Source of the DNA: an uncultured Bacilli bacterium
GTDB lineage: Bacteria > Bacillota_I > Bacilli_A > RF39 > UBA660
Direction of reading: 5' to 3'
Assembly: GCA_934130485.1 (NCBI GenBank)
Contig: CAKOYE010000046.1
Location: forward strand, 1-7,022
DNA length: 7,022 nt
Position 1 is the first letter of the stretch. Each line of letters opens with the position of its first letter. Positions 1-6,022 of this stretch are shown piece after piece. The notes under the pieces are model-generated. The model was not told where the DNA came from and did no database searches. It was given only the letters and a program-made list of their open reading frames with translations. A program made the position numbers and the translations under genes.

Positions 1-18
1 TTTTATTTTTACCAAAAC

Positions 19-534
19 TCAAAATGACATAAGTAAAAAAACAACTAAAATACTCATAATAACACAAACAAGATCCGTAATTATTCCAGCGGTTAATGCA
101 TACTTTATTTTTTTCACACCTACAGTTCCAAAGTAAATTGTCAAAATATAAAAAGTTGTATCAGTGGATCCCTGCAAAATAGAACCCAAAACGCCTATAA
201 AAGAATCAGGACCAAAACTAGCAAAAATATTAGTTAAAATAGCTAATGCAGAAGAACCAGAAATTGGCCTCATAATTATCATAGGAATTATTTGATGTGG
301 AATATTAAAAAATGTAATATTTTTAAATATAAAATCTATAATACCGCTTTTAAGAAAAATATTTACACCAAAAATCATTGCCAACATAGATGGAAACAAA
401 TTAATAGCAATTTCAATACTTTCTTTAGCACCCTCAATAAACACATCATATATATTTATTTTTTGCTTAACACCATAAACAACTATAAATAAAATAATTA
501 TAGGAATTATTGCACTAGAAATTAATTCAATCAT
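19..534 (-). CDS. spmB: Spore maturation protein B (SpmB)
   Basis: A 171-residue multi-pass membrane protein of the nucleoside-recognition/Gate-domain family; Bacillus SpmB is about 178 residues, so it looks complete. Hydrophobic segments lie at about 5-20, 45-62, 80-105, 125-140 and 147-170. Conserved family blocks are RPISGSSAL (89-97), GPDSFIG (108-114) and QGSTDTTFYI (121-130), followed by YFGTVGVKK. In Bacillus, SpmA and SpmB act together in spore core dehydration and heat resistance; the molecular activity is not settled. The ATG overlaps the TGA of spmA as ATGA, and an AGGAG site inside the end of spmA supports this start, so translational coupling is likely. Only 18 bases remain beyond its stop, so its terminator or next gene is outside the window. 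Identity is recognised from motifs and gene order. Confidence 0.92.
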   Translation of the reverse strand: MIELISSAIIPIIILFIVVYGVKQKINIYDVFIEGAKESIEIAINLFPSMLAMIFGVNIFLKSGIIDFIFKNITFFNIPHQIIPMIIMRPISGSSALAILTNIFASFGPDSFIGVLGSILQGSTDTTFYILTIYFGTVGVKKIKYALTAGIITDLVCVIMSILVVFLLMSF

Positions 535-1112
535 TTACGACTCCTAAAAAAAAGTAATCTATCTATAATAAGACCTATAATTAAAGAAGAAAATGTTACT
601 ATTATACAAGGCAATATAATGGAAGTTGGATTAGAACTATTATACATCATACGTAAACTTATAACAGTTGTTGGTATAATCGTTAAACCACAAGTATTTA
701 TTACCAAAAAAGTTATCATACTTCTAGTTGCCTCGTCTTTTTTAGGATTTAATTCTTGTAATGATTTCATAGCCTTAATTCCAAAAGGAGTTGCAGCATT
801 TCCAAGTCCAAATATATTAGCAATTATATTTGATGATATATAACTAAATGCCTCGTGATTTTTAGGAATTTCAGGAAAAATTTTAGAAAGTAACGGTGAA
901 ATAAATTTAGAAAATTTATTTAATAAATTAGATTTAGACGCAATATTCATAATACCTAACCATAGTGCCATAACTGGTAATATTTTAATAACCATATCTA
1001 AAGAAGTTTTTGTGCAACTTAAAATTTCGGCATTTATATTATCCAAATTACCTGTTAAAATTGAAAATAATAAACCTATAATTATTAAAAAAGCCCATAT
1101 TTTATTTACCAT
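531..1112 (-). CDS. spmA: Spore maturation protein A (SpmA)
   Basis: A 193-residue integral membrane protein, close to the Bacillus length of about 196. I chose the third in-frame Met (codon 1110-1112) over the one at 1146-1148. The protein then begins MVNKIWAFLIIIG, which matches the usual SpmA N-terminus, and GGTGG sits 8 bases upstream. The family signature GLGNAATPFGIKAM is at residues 102-115, preceded by SNIIANIF. Hydrophobic segments are at about 5-19, 40-57, 132-152 and 163-183. It is the partner of SpmB in spore core dehydration. The start lies within the last codons of the upstream carboxypeptidase (7-base overlap), and the end overlaps spmB by 4 bases, so all three should be one transcript. 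Confidence 0.92.
   Translation of the reverse strand: MVNKIWAFLIIIGLLFSILTGNLDNINAEILSCTKTSLDMVIKILPVMALWLGIMNIASKSNLLNKFSKFISPLLSKIFPEIPKNHEAFSYISSNIIANIFGLGNAATPFGIKAMKSLQELNPKKDEATRSMITFLVINTCGLTIIPTTVISLRMMYNSSNPTSIILPCIIVTFSSLIIGLIIDRLLFFRSRK
541..545 (-). promoter_or_regulatory. Ribosome binding site of spmB
   Basis: Reads AGGAG on the minus strand, 6 bases before the spmB ATG. It is built from the Arg-Ser codons at the end of spmA, supporting the spmB start and coupled translation. Confidence 0.8.
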
Positions 1113-2194
1113 AAATTTTTCCACCATTTTGAAATTTTTTGATACCACTTATATTCTTTTTTTGAAATTTCTCTAGCATAAATATTAGTTTCAAACAATT
1201 TTTGATCATTATTCATAACCTTAATAAGACCAACTACATCATCATCTTTTACAAATTCATTCCTATTAAGTTCAATTTTCAAAAATAAGTTACTCTTTTC
1301 ATTTTTCATAAGAGGATAAGAAAAACTCTCTTTTATATATAACTCTTTATCCAAATAATATTTTTCATCATAAATATTTATATTTCCGATTTCTAAAAGT
1401 TTGTATGAAGAATAGTTTTTAAAAGCTTCCTCATATAAGTTTTTGTGATCTTGAAAATCATTTCCATCATTAAGTGTAACAACTACCAAATTTAAATTAT
1501 TGTAACTTGCAGTAGTTACCAAGGTTCTTCTTGCTTTTTCTGTAAAACCTGTCTTACCCCCTGTCGTATATTTATAACTATTTAATAATTTATTTTTATT
1601 ATGCCAAGCATAGGTATTCATATTTGTAGTTAACACGTATTTTTTTGTTCCAACAATTTTCTTATAAATTTCATTTTTCATACAATAACTAGTTAATAAC
1701 GCCATATCATACGCACTCGAATAATTTCCTTTGTCAGCATCAAGACCACTTGGATTATTAAATGTTGAATTTTTCATACCTATTTCTTTAGCTTTTTCAT
1801 TCATCATTAAAACAAAATCATCGACACTACCACCTACATAATTTGCAATAGCAAGAGCAGCATCATTACCGCTTCTAAGCATTAAGCCATATAATAAATC
1901 AATAAGTTTTAACTGCTCACCTTGTTTTATATAAATTCCAGATCCATATGCCGGTAAAATCTCATCACCTATTGTTACTACTTCGTCAAGTTTTCCACTT
2001 TCAATAGCAACAATACAAGTCATTATTTTAGAAATTGATGCAACAGATCTAACATTATGAATATCTTTACTATATAAAATTCTCAAACTATCCATATCCA
2101 TTAATATAGCACTACTAGCACTACTATCAAATGCATTTACCTTTATAGGAATCAACATAAACATAACCAAAATCACTAGTACAAATTTTTTCAT
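1106..2194 (-). CDS. dacB: D-alanyl-D-alanine carboxypeptidase (DacB/DacF type, peptidase S11)
   Basis: A 362-residue exported penicillin-binding protein that trims the terminal D-Ala from peptidoglycan stem peptides and so limits cross-linking. A signal peptide spans residues 1-21, with likely cleavage after Val-Asn-Ala. The three active-site motifs are intact: SISK (Ser53, Lys56), SGN (108-110) and KTG (214-216). The last ~95 residues are a small C-terminal domain ending in an aromatic, basic amphipathic tail (YKWYQKISKWWKNLW) of the kind that anchors such enzymes to membranes. The start is the Met at 2192-2194: it follows AGGTGG with 4 bases spacing and opens a clean signal peptide, unlike the Met 12 codons upstream. 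Leading spmA and spmB mirrors Bacillus dacB, whose product sets spore cortex cross-linking. dacF is a close alternative name; the operon favours dacB. Confidence 0.9.
   Translation of the reverse strand: MKKFVLVILVMFMLIPIKVNAFDSSASSAILMDMDSLRILYSKDIHNVRSVASISKIMTCIVAIESGKLDEVVTIGDEILPAYGSGIYIKQGEQLKLIDLLYGLMLRSGNDAALAIANYVGGSVDDFVLMMNEKAKEIGMKNSTFNNPSGLDADKGNYSSAYDMALLTSYCMKNEIYKKIVGTKKYVLTTNMNTYAWHNKNKLLNSYKYTTGGKTGFTEKARRTLVTTASYNNLNLVVVTLNDGNDFQDHKNLYEEAFKNYSSYKLLEIGNINIYDEKYYLDKELYIKESFSYPLMKNEKSNLFLKIELNRNEFVKDDDVVGLIKVMNNDQKLFETNIYAREISKKEYKWYQKISKWWKNLW
1121..1125 (-). promoter_or_regulatory. Ribosome binding site of spmA
   Basis: GGTGG on the minus strand, 8 bases before the chosen spmA ATG. 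It is formed by the Trp-Trp codons near the end of the carboxypeptidase gene. It decides the spmA start in favour of 1112. Confidence 0.65.
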
Positions 2195-2198
2195 ATAA

Positions 2199-2204
2199 CC
2201 ACCT
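2199..2204 (-). promoter_or_regulatory. Ribosome binding site of dacB
   Basis: AGGTGG on the minus strand, 4 bases before the ATG at 2192-2194. It excludes the upstream Met at 2228-2230 as the likely start. Confidence 0.75.
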
Positions 2205-2209
2205 ATAAA

Positions 2210-2237
2210 AATATATGAGTAATTGGACAAAATATGA
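2210..2237 (-). promoter_or_regulatory. Candidate sporulation sigma-E-like promoter of dacB-spmA-spmB
   Basis: On the minus strand, TCATATT (2231-2237) is followed after 13 bases by CATATATT (2210-2217). This resembles the Bacillus sigma-E pattern (KMATATT, about 14 bases, CATACAHT) at all but one base. Bacillus dacB is known to be sigma-E dependent, which suits the operon. Against it, the implied start point near 2203 would leave a leader of about ten bases and cut into the ribosome binding site. In such A+T-rich DNA, chance matches are common. Confidence 0.35.
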
Positions 2238-2258
2238 AAGCAATTATTTAAATGTAAA
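2231..2258 (-). promoter_or_regulatory. Candidate sigma-A-type promoter upstream of dacB
   Basis: On the minus strand, TTTACA (2253-2258, 5 of 6 to TTGACA) is followed after 16 bases by CATATT (2231-2236, 4 of 6 to TATAAT). A start near 2224 would give a normal leader of about 30 bases that includes the binding site. It overlaps the sigma-E-like -35, so the two are alternative readings of the same DNA. Confidence 0.3.
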
Positions 2259-2368
2259 AATATATTAAATAATTATTCATAATAATTAAATATATAATGT
2301 AAACTTTATAAGACAATTTAAATATAAGAATATTAATAAAAAATATATTTATGATAAAAACAAGTAAT

Positions 2369-2399
2369 ATAACAATTCTAATTTTTAAAATAATATGAT
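2369..2399 (+). promoter_or_regulatory. Candidate promoter of the Tim44-like cluster
   Basis: TATGAT (2394-2399) is a good -10 about 24 bases before the first ATG of the cluster. The best -35 is ATAACA (2369-2374, 4 of 6) with a long 19-base spacing, so the -10 is the more convincing half. The leader would be about 17 bases and contain AGGAGG. Confidence 0.4.
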
Positions 2400-2411
2400 A
2401 AAATATTTAAT

Positions 2412-2417
2412 AGGAGG
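2412..2417 (+). promoter_or_regulatory. Ribosome binding site of the first Tim44-like gene
   Basis: A perfect AGGAGG, 5 bases before the ATG at 2423. It is one of the strongest sites in the window and fixes the start. Confidence 0.9.
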
Positions 2418-2422
2418 TTTTT

Positions 2423-3262
2423 ATGAAAAAAATTATTTTAACATTAACAATTTTATTAACACTACTTTTAAGTATAGTTTTTAATCCATTTAAGATTAAA
2501 GCTGATTCTGGTTTTGATTCAAGTTGGGATACGGGTTCATCCGATTGGGGAAGTTCTTCTGATTGGGGAAGCTCAGACTGGGGAAGCTCAGGTTATGATT
2601 CAGATATTGATGGTTCAATAGTTATTTTCACAATTGTCTTAATTATTGTAATTATCGTAGTTGCTTTAATATTTGGTTCTAAAAGTGACAAAAATTCACT
2701 AACTGATACATCTATTCCAAGACTTAGTGATGAGGAAATTCACAGTATTATTCCAGAACTTAATATTCAAGAATTTAACACAACTGTATTTAACAACTAT
2801 AAACAAATACAAGAAGCGTGGTCTAATTTTGATCTGGATACAATTAGAGATTTAGTTAGCGATGAAATTTATAATATGTATAGTATGCAACTTGAAACAC
2901 TAAAAGTTAAGGGACAAAAAAATATTATGTCAAACATTCAATATATTAATAACTATATTTCAAATATTTACATCGATAATGACGTAGAAACTATTGAAAC
3001 AATACTTACTGTTAGTTGCTATGACTATTTAGTTGATAATAACAATAATGTTGTAAGAGGTAATAAGTATAGTAAATTAACATATACCTATAAGTTAACA
3101 TTTGCTAAAACAACAAATAAAGTAAATATAGATAAGTGTCCTAACTGTGGTGCTAAATTATCAATTAATTCTAGTGGAAAATGTGAATATTGTGCATCTA
3201 CAATTATTAATAATGAAACTAACTTAATTATGACAAAAAAACAAATGATAAAACAAAGATAA
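2423..3262 (+). CDS. Membrane-anchored Tim44-like protein with C-terminal zinc ribbon
   Basis: A 279-residue protein. In order it has: a signal peptide (1-27, likely cut after Lys-Ala); a low-complexity Ser/Asp/Gly/Trp stretch (28-65) with repeated SDWGS units; a membrane helix (66-85) followed by Lys residues; a Tim44/NTF2-like domain (about 105-232); and a zinc ribbon with Cys239, Cys242, Cys254 and Cys257. The layout matches proteins annotated as zinc-ribbon-containing Tim44-like transport proteins, but no substrate or reaction is established for them. If the signal peptide is cut, the SDWG segment faces outside and the Tim44 and ribbon parts face the cytoplasm. It opens a three-gene plus-strand cluster of paralogs. 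The block LKVKGQKNI..NIQYIN..I is nearly repeated in the next gene. A role as a membrane adaptor or scaffold is inference. Confidence 0.8.
   Translation: MKKIILTLTILLTLLLSIVFNPFKIKADSGFDSSWDTGSSDWGSSSDWGSSDWGSSGYDSDIDGSIVIFTIVLIIVIIVVALIFGSKSDKNSLTDTSIPRLSDEEIHSIIPELNIQEFNTTVFNNYKQIQEAWSNFDLDTIRDLVSDEIYNMYSMQLETLKVKGQKNIMSNIQYINNYISNIYIDNDVETIETILTVSCYDYLVDNNNNVVRGNKYSKLTYTYKLTFAKTTNKVNIDKCPNCGAKLSINSSGKCEYCASTIINNETNLIMTKKQMIKQR
2543..2589 (+). repeat. Short tandem repeat coding for Asp-Trp-Gly-Ser-Ser units
   Basis: Three near-identical 14-base copies of GAYTGGGGAAGYTC start at 2543, 2561 and 2576, so the spacings are 18 and 15 bases. A more degenerate SSWDTG copy lies just upstream. The copies are in frame and encode the extracellular linker of the first Tim44-like protein. 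Their near-identity at DNA level suggests recent expansion by slippage. Confidence 0.85.
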
Positions 3263-3267
3263 AAAAT

Positions 3268-3287
3268 AATAGGTGATAATAGGTGAT
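3268..3287 (+). repeat. Perfect 10-base tandem duplication carrying a ribosome binding site
   Basis: The unit AATAGGTGAT occurs twice back to back, followed by a further AAT. Each copy contains AGGTGA. The second (3281-3286) is 4 bases before the ATG at 3291 and is the likely working site. The first supplies an in-frame GTG at 3273 that lacks a binding site of its own. Confidence 0.9.
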
Positions 3288-3290
3288 AAT

Positions 3291-3887
3291 ATGCTATTAA
3301 ATATTGACAATACAGTTATGATTCTAAAAAACTTTATAAGTGATAAAATAATAATCTTTATTATAATGATATTTATTATCATTCTTTCCACATTGCTTGT
3401 TAATATAAAAGGTAATAAAAAGAAAAAAAATTATATATATGAAAGAAAACAAAATGATACCCTATTACTTAATCAGAAAGAAATTAGCAATAAAGAAGAA
3501 ATACAAAAAATAGCATATAATCTATTATCCAATATAAAAGTAAAAAAAATGAATTATGATTTGAAGGCAATAAAATCTATAACAACTGATGATGTTTATG
3601 ATCTATATGAAAGACAAATAAATACATTAAAAGTGCAAAATCAAAAAAACATAGTACAAAACATTAAGTATATTAATTCATATATTACTAAAATTGATTC
3701 AACAAATAATGTAATCAATTTACGATTAATTATTGAATGTTATGACTATGTTATGGATAGTAGTAATAATATTATAAAAGGCAAATATAATAAAAAAATG
3801 ATACAAACATATGAAATTGAAATTCTAAATAAAAATGAAAATTACTTGATAAAAAAATTAGAACTGCTATATGAAAGGGAAATATGA
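3291..3887 (+). CDS. Membrane-anchored Tim44-like paralog lacking the zinc ribbon
   Basis: A 198-residue protein and the second member of the cluster. One membrane helix (about 20-37) is followed by a Lys-rich stretch (40-47), which places the rest in the cytoplasm. Residues about 70-198 align with the Tim44-like domain of the preceding protein: DDVYDLYERQINTLKVQNQ against DEIYNMYSMQLETLKVKGQ, then QKNI, YIN.YI and a CYDY.(V/M)D motif. It has no signal peptide, no SDWG linker and no zinc ribbon, ending soon after the domain. I chose the ATG at 3291 (AGGTGA, 4 bases spacing) over the GTG at 3273, which has no binding site. It lies 28 bases after the first gene and 1 base before the third, so the three are probably co-transcribed. 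The protein is Lys/Asn/Ile-rich, in keeping with base composition. Function unknown. Confidence 0.78.
   Translation: MLLNIDNTVMILKNFISDKIIIFIIMIFIIILSTLLVNIKGNKKKKNYIYERKQNDTLLLNQKEISNKEEIQKIAYNLLSNIKVKKMNYDLKAIKSITTDDVYDLYERQINTLKVQNQKNIVQNIKYINSYITKIDSTNNVINLRLIIECYDYVMDSSNNIIKGKYNKKMIQTYEIEILNKNENYLIKKLELLYEREI
3874..3880 (+). promoter_or_regulatory. Ribosome binding site deciding the start of the third Tim44-like gene
   Basis: AAAGGGA lies 8 bases before the ATG at 3889, inside the end of the preceding gene. The alternative ATG at 3871 has no such site upstream, so 3889 is preferred. Confidence 0.65.
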
Positions 3888-3888
3888 T

Positions 3889-4428
3889 ATGCTAGATGAA
3901 ATTATAAAATTAGATAATACATTTTCAGAAAGTAAGTTTAAAACAAAAGTAGATAATATTTTTGTTATGTTGCATATATCATTTATGACAAATAATTTAG
4001 ATAGAGTAAAACATTTTATAAGTAATGATGTATACACAAATTTTAATGAAAAATTAAATGAATTAAATAAAAAAAATCAAACTCAAATGTATGACGAATT
4101 AAATGTTAAATCAACTGAAATAGAAAATGTAAATATTACAGATGAAAATTTTATTATTAATGTCAAACTAACTTCACGTTATATGGATTATATAATAGAT
4201 AAAACAGAAAAAAAACTTATAAGTGGTAATAACTCATCAAGAGTTGAAAAAGAAAATTATCTAACATTTACAAAAATAAGAAACTTTAAAGAACAAGGAT
4301 TAGTTAGAAAATGTCCTTCATGTGGTGCAAATATGGATGTAAATAATACAGGAAAATGCATATACTGTGGAACAATTTACAATAATTCAGATTATGACTG
4401 GATTCTAACTAATATTGAAACAAAATAA
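3889..4428 (+). CDS. Soluble Tim44-like paralog with C-terminal zinc ribbon
   Basis: A 179-residue protein with neither signal peptide nor membrane helix, so cytoplasmic as read. Residues about 10-130 form a diverged Tim44/NTF2-like domain. It shares the landmarks ISNDVY (44-49), the N-Q run after the helix and RYMDYIID (97-104), which corresponds to the CYDY..D motif of the two preceding proteins. A zinc ribbon follows with Cys142, Cys145, Cys157 and Cys160, the same 2-11-2 spacing as in the first protein. The start at 3889 is 1 base after the preceding stop. The gene ends at a hairpin terminator shared with the opposing gene. With its neighbours it may form a complex in which this member is held at the membrane by the other two; that is inference. 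Confidence 0.75.
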   Translation: MLDEIIKLDNTFSESKFKTKVDNIFVMLHISFMTNNLDRVKHFISNDVYTNFNEKLNELNKKNQTQMYDELNVKSTEIENVNITDENFIINVKLTSRYMDYIIDKTEKKLISGNNSSRVEKENYLTFTKIRNFKEQGLVRKCPSCGANMDVNNTGKCIYCGTIYNNSDYDWILTNIETK

Positions 4429-4452
4429 AAATCCAATTATTTGGATTTTTTT
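4428..4452. terminator. Bidirectional terminator between convergent genes
   Basis: A 9-base-pair stem, AAAATCCAA (4428-4436) with TTGGATTTT (4441-4449), closes a 4-base loop and runs into a T tract to 4452. On the minus strand the same stem ends in TTTTTA. It begins on the last base of the plus-strand stop codon. Its loop and right arm hold the stop and last codons of the minus-strand gene, so one hairpin serves both. Confidence 0.85.
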
Positions 4453-5357
4453 GTATATACAGCTATCTTTCCTGCTTCCTTTTTTATACCATTAATAGCT
4501 AAATCATCAATTAATAAACTATCAACACCAAAAAATTCATAAATTTCCTTATTAAAAAAATCATTACATATAAACATATCAGTCCAATAATAGTTTAAAA
4601 GTATTGAACTATTTTCTAATAAAAAGTCAGTTGATAACATATTAATCATTTTTATAAATCTTTTTTTATCAGTAATGTATTGTAAAATATTAGATAAATT
4701 AATAAATCCATATTTATCATTAAATTCATTCGTTATATCAAACATATCAATATTTTTATAATTAATTTCACTATTAAGCAATTTTTCACTTAAAATTTTA
4801 TAATTAGTATCATTCATATATGGTATCCTTTTTTCAACTAAATTTACTAATGAACGACTACCTAAAAAACAACAATTAAAATTCTCAGAATTATGAGAAA
4901 AAAAAGCGTCCCAAAAAATTTTTACATCATTTTCCTTAATATTTTGTGAAAAATAATTATATATAGCTGATTTATTATTTCCTTCATTTAAACAATAAAA
5001 ATTTTTAAAATCATTATAATTCAAACTGATTATAGCATATTTTTTTAACATTAAATTATAATAAGCAAGCTTGTTAGAATCAAAAGTGTCAACTTTATTA
5101 GAACCATAAAGAATCGCACTTAATACTTGATCTCCAGATCCAGTTACAGTTAAAACTGGCTTTGAATCCATATTAAATAAATTATAGTAAGAAGATAAAT
5201 TTTCATTACTAAATAAATAACTTTGAGATATTTTAGAAAATGGATGAACATTTTTAGCCCATTTTAACGCATTAGAATGACTAAAATCACTTCTATATGC
5301 ATATTTATCTATTAAATTTTGAACACCTGCTATATCATCATAAACTTCATTATTCAT
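4437..5357 (-). CDS. DUF3419-like (BtaA-like) SAM-binding-fold protein
   Basis: A 306-residue protein that resembles the DUF3419 family. Some members (BtaA) transfer the 3-amino-3-carboxypropyl group of S-adenosylmethionine to diacylglycerol. A glycine-rich nucleotide loop, VLTVTGSGDQ, is at 68-77. The acidic strand end VDTFDSN (89-95) is followed by a helix beginning LAYYNLMLKK. INLSNILQYI (219-228) matches the family's LSN block. There is no signal peptide or membrane segment. The start is the Met at 5355-5357: it follows AAGGGGG with a normal gap, and the Met 8 codons upstream lies before the predicted transcription start. It has its own strong promoter and shares a terminator with the opposing cluster, so it is a single-gene unit. 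The substrate cannot be told from sequence; a lipid or another SAM-dependent target is possible. Confidence 0.65.
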   Translation of the reverse strand: MNNEVYDDIAGVQNLIDKYAYRSDFSHSNALKWAKNVHPFSKISQSYLFSNENLSSYYNLFNMDSKPVLTVTGSGDQVLSAILYGSNKVDTFDSNKLAYYNLMLKKYAIISLNYNDFKNFYCLNEGNNKSAIYNYFSQNIKENDVKIFWDAFFSHNSENFNCCFLGSRSLVNLVEKRIPYMNDTNYKILSEKLLNSEINYKNIDMFDITNEFNDKYGFINLSNILQYITDKKRFIKMINMLSTDFLLENSSILLNYYWTDMFICNDFFNKEIYEFFGVDSLLIDDLAINGIKKEAGKIAVYTKKSK

Positions 5358-5365
5358 AAAAATTG

Positions 5366-5372
5366 CCCCCTT
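5366..5372 (-). promoter_or_regulatory. Ribosome binding site of the DUF3419-like gene
   Basis: AAGGGGG on the minus strand, 8 bases before the ATG at 5355-5357. It decides that start over the Met at 5379-5381. Confidence 0.75.
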
Positions 5373-5383
5373 TTTTTCCAAGT

Positions 5384-5411
5384 ATTATATCACAAAATTA
5401 TAAGAAATCAA
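5384..5411 (-). promoter_or_regulatory. Sigma-A promoter of the DUF3419-like gene
   Basis: On the minus strand, TTGATT (5406-5411) is followed after 16 bases by a perfect TATAAT (5384-5389). A TG one base before the -10 makes it extended. The predicted start is near 5377, giving a leader of about 20 bases. It is the best vegetative promoter in the window, and sits immediately after the T tract of the upstream terminator. Confidence 0.75.
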
Positions 5412-5414
5412 GAA

Positions 5415-5437
5415 AAAAATAGGTTAATCCTATTTTT
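5415..5437 (-). terminator. Terminator of the lipoprotein gene
   Basis: Stem AAAAATAGG (5415-5423) pairs with CCTATTTTT (5429-5437) around a 5-base loop. Read on the minus strand it runs into seven T residues (5413-5419 complement). It overlaps the TAA of the lipoprotein gene by two bases and ends that transcription unit. Confidence 0.85.
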
Positions 5438-5984
5438 AATACTCATAAATACCCAAAATTTTATCCTCATCTAAACTTGAAATCTTATTTAACTCCCATT
5501 TATCATCAACTTTAGTCAAATTTAAATCCAAAGTATATTTTACTTTGTCATTTACTTTTTCAAGTTCAGCTAATCTATAATCAATAAACTTTTCCTGACT
5601 ATAATTATTATTCTCATCTAAAAATTCGTCACTGTGATTTTTTGCATACTCATCAATACTTGCCTTTACTTTTGAATAATCATATACTTCTATTTCCACA
5701 GTAACAACTGCAGTATCACCATTAACTACCTCATCCTTTATATCATAAGTTAAATTTTTATAATGCTTCTTCATTATTTTCTTATATTTTTCTTTTTGAC
5801 TTTCAGTCATTGTATTGTCATCTTTTAAAACATTATCTAAATCACTAATAACTTTTTGATTTAAAGTTTGATAATTCATAAAAAACATTTCAACCTGTTT
5901 TGTTGGAGTATTATTTAATTTTTCTCCACATCCTCCTAGTAATAGTAATGAAACAAAAAAAATTGGTATTAATATTTTTTTCAT
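5436..5984 (-). CDS. Lipoprotein with NTF2-like/DUF4878-like domain
   Basis: A 182-residue protein with a lipoprotein signal: hydrophobic residues 4-16 and lipobox LGGC with the lipidated Cys19, so it should sit on the outer face of the membrane. After TPTKQVEMFF (26-35), typical of the first helix in small NTF2-like or DUF4878/DUF5105-type lipoproteins, come a charged helical stretch (about 55-76) and strands VVTVEIEVYDY (93-103). A second helix follows (about 105-143). The last strands, YTLDLNLTKVDDKWELNK, have the usual closing pattern. A GGAGGG site 5 bases upstream fixes the start. It follows the DUF4358-like lipoprotein gene by 67 bases and ends in a strong terminator, so it may be the last gene of that operon. 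Function unknown. Confidence 0.7.
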   Translation of the reverse strand: MKKILIPIFFVSLLLLGGCGEKLNNTPTKQVEMFFMNYQTLNQKVISDLDNVLKDDNTMTESQKEKYKKIMKKHYKNLTYDIKDEVVNGDTAVVTVEIEVYDYSKVKASIDEYAKNHSDEFLDENNNYSQEKFIDYRLAELEKVNDKVKYTLDLNLTKVDDKWELNKISSLDEDKILGIYEY

Positions 5985-6022
5985 AAAATCCCTCCACTAT
6001 TATTTTTAAACAAATGTGAATT

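Noticed and set aside
292..492. Plus-strand open frame of 66 codons
   Set aside because: It lies opposite spmB, is Asn/Lys/Ile/Tyr-rich without recognisable motifs, and is best explained as a shadow of that gene.
619..843. Plus-strand open frame of 74 codons
   Set aside because: It is antisense to spmA, a strongly recognised gene, and has no supporting family pattern of its own.
2270..2288. 8-base inverted repeat TAATTATT/AATAATTA around CAT in the divergent region
   Set aside because: It consists only of A and T in DNA of extreme A+T content, so it is expected by chance; not strong enough to call an operator.
2195..2422. Possible small RNA or riboswitch in the divergent intergenic region
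   Set aside because: I see no conserved aptamer-like stems, G/C-rich helices or terminator there, only candidate promoters and A+T-rich sequence.
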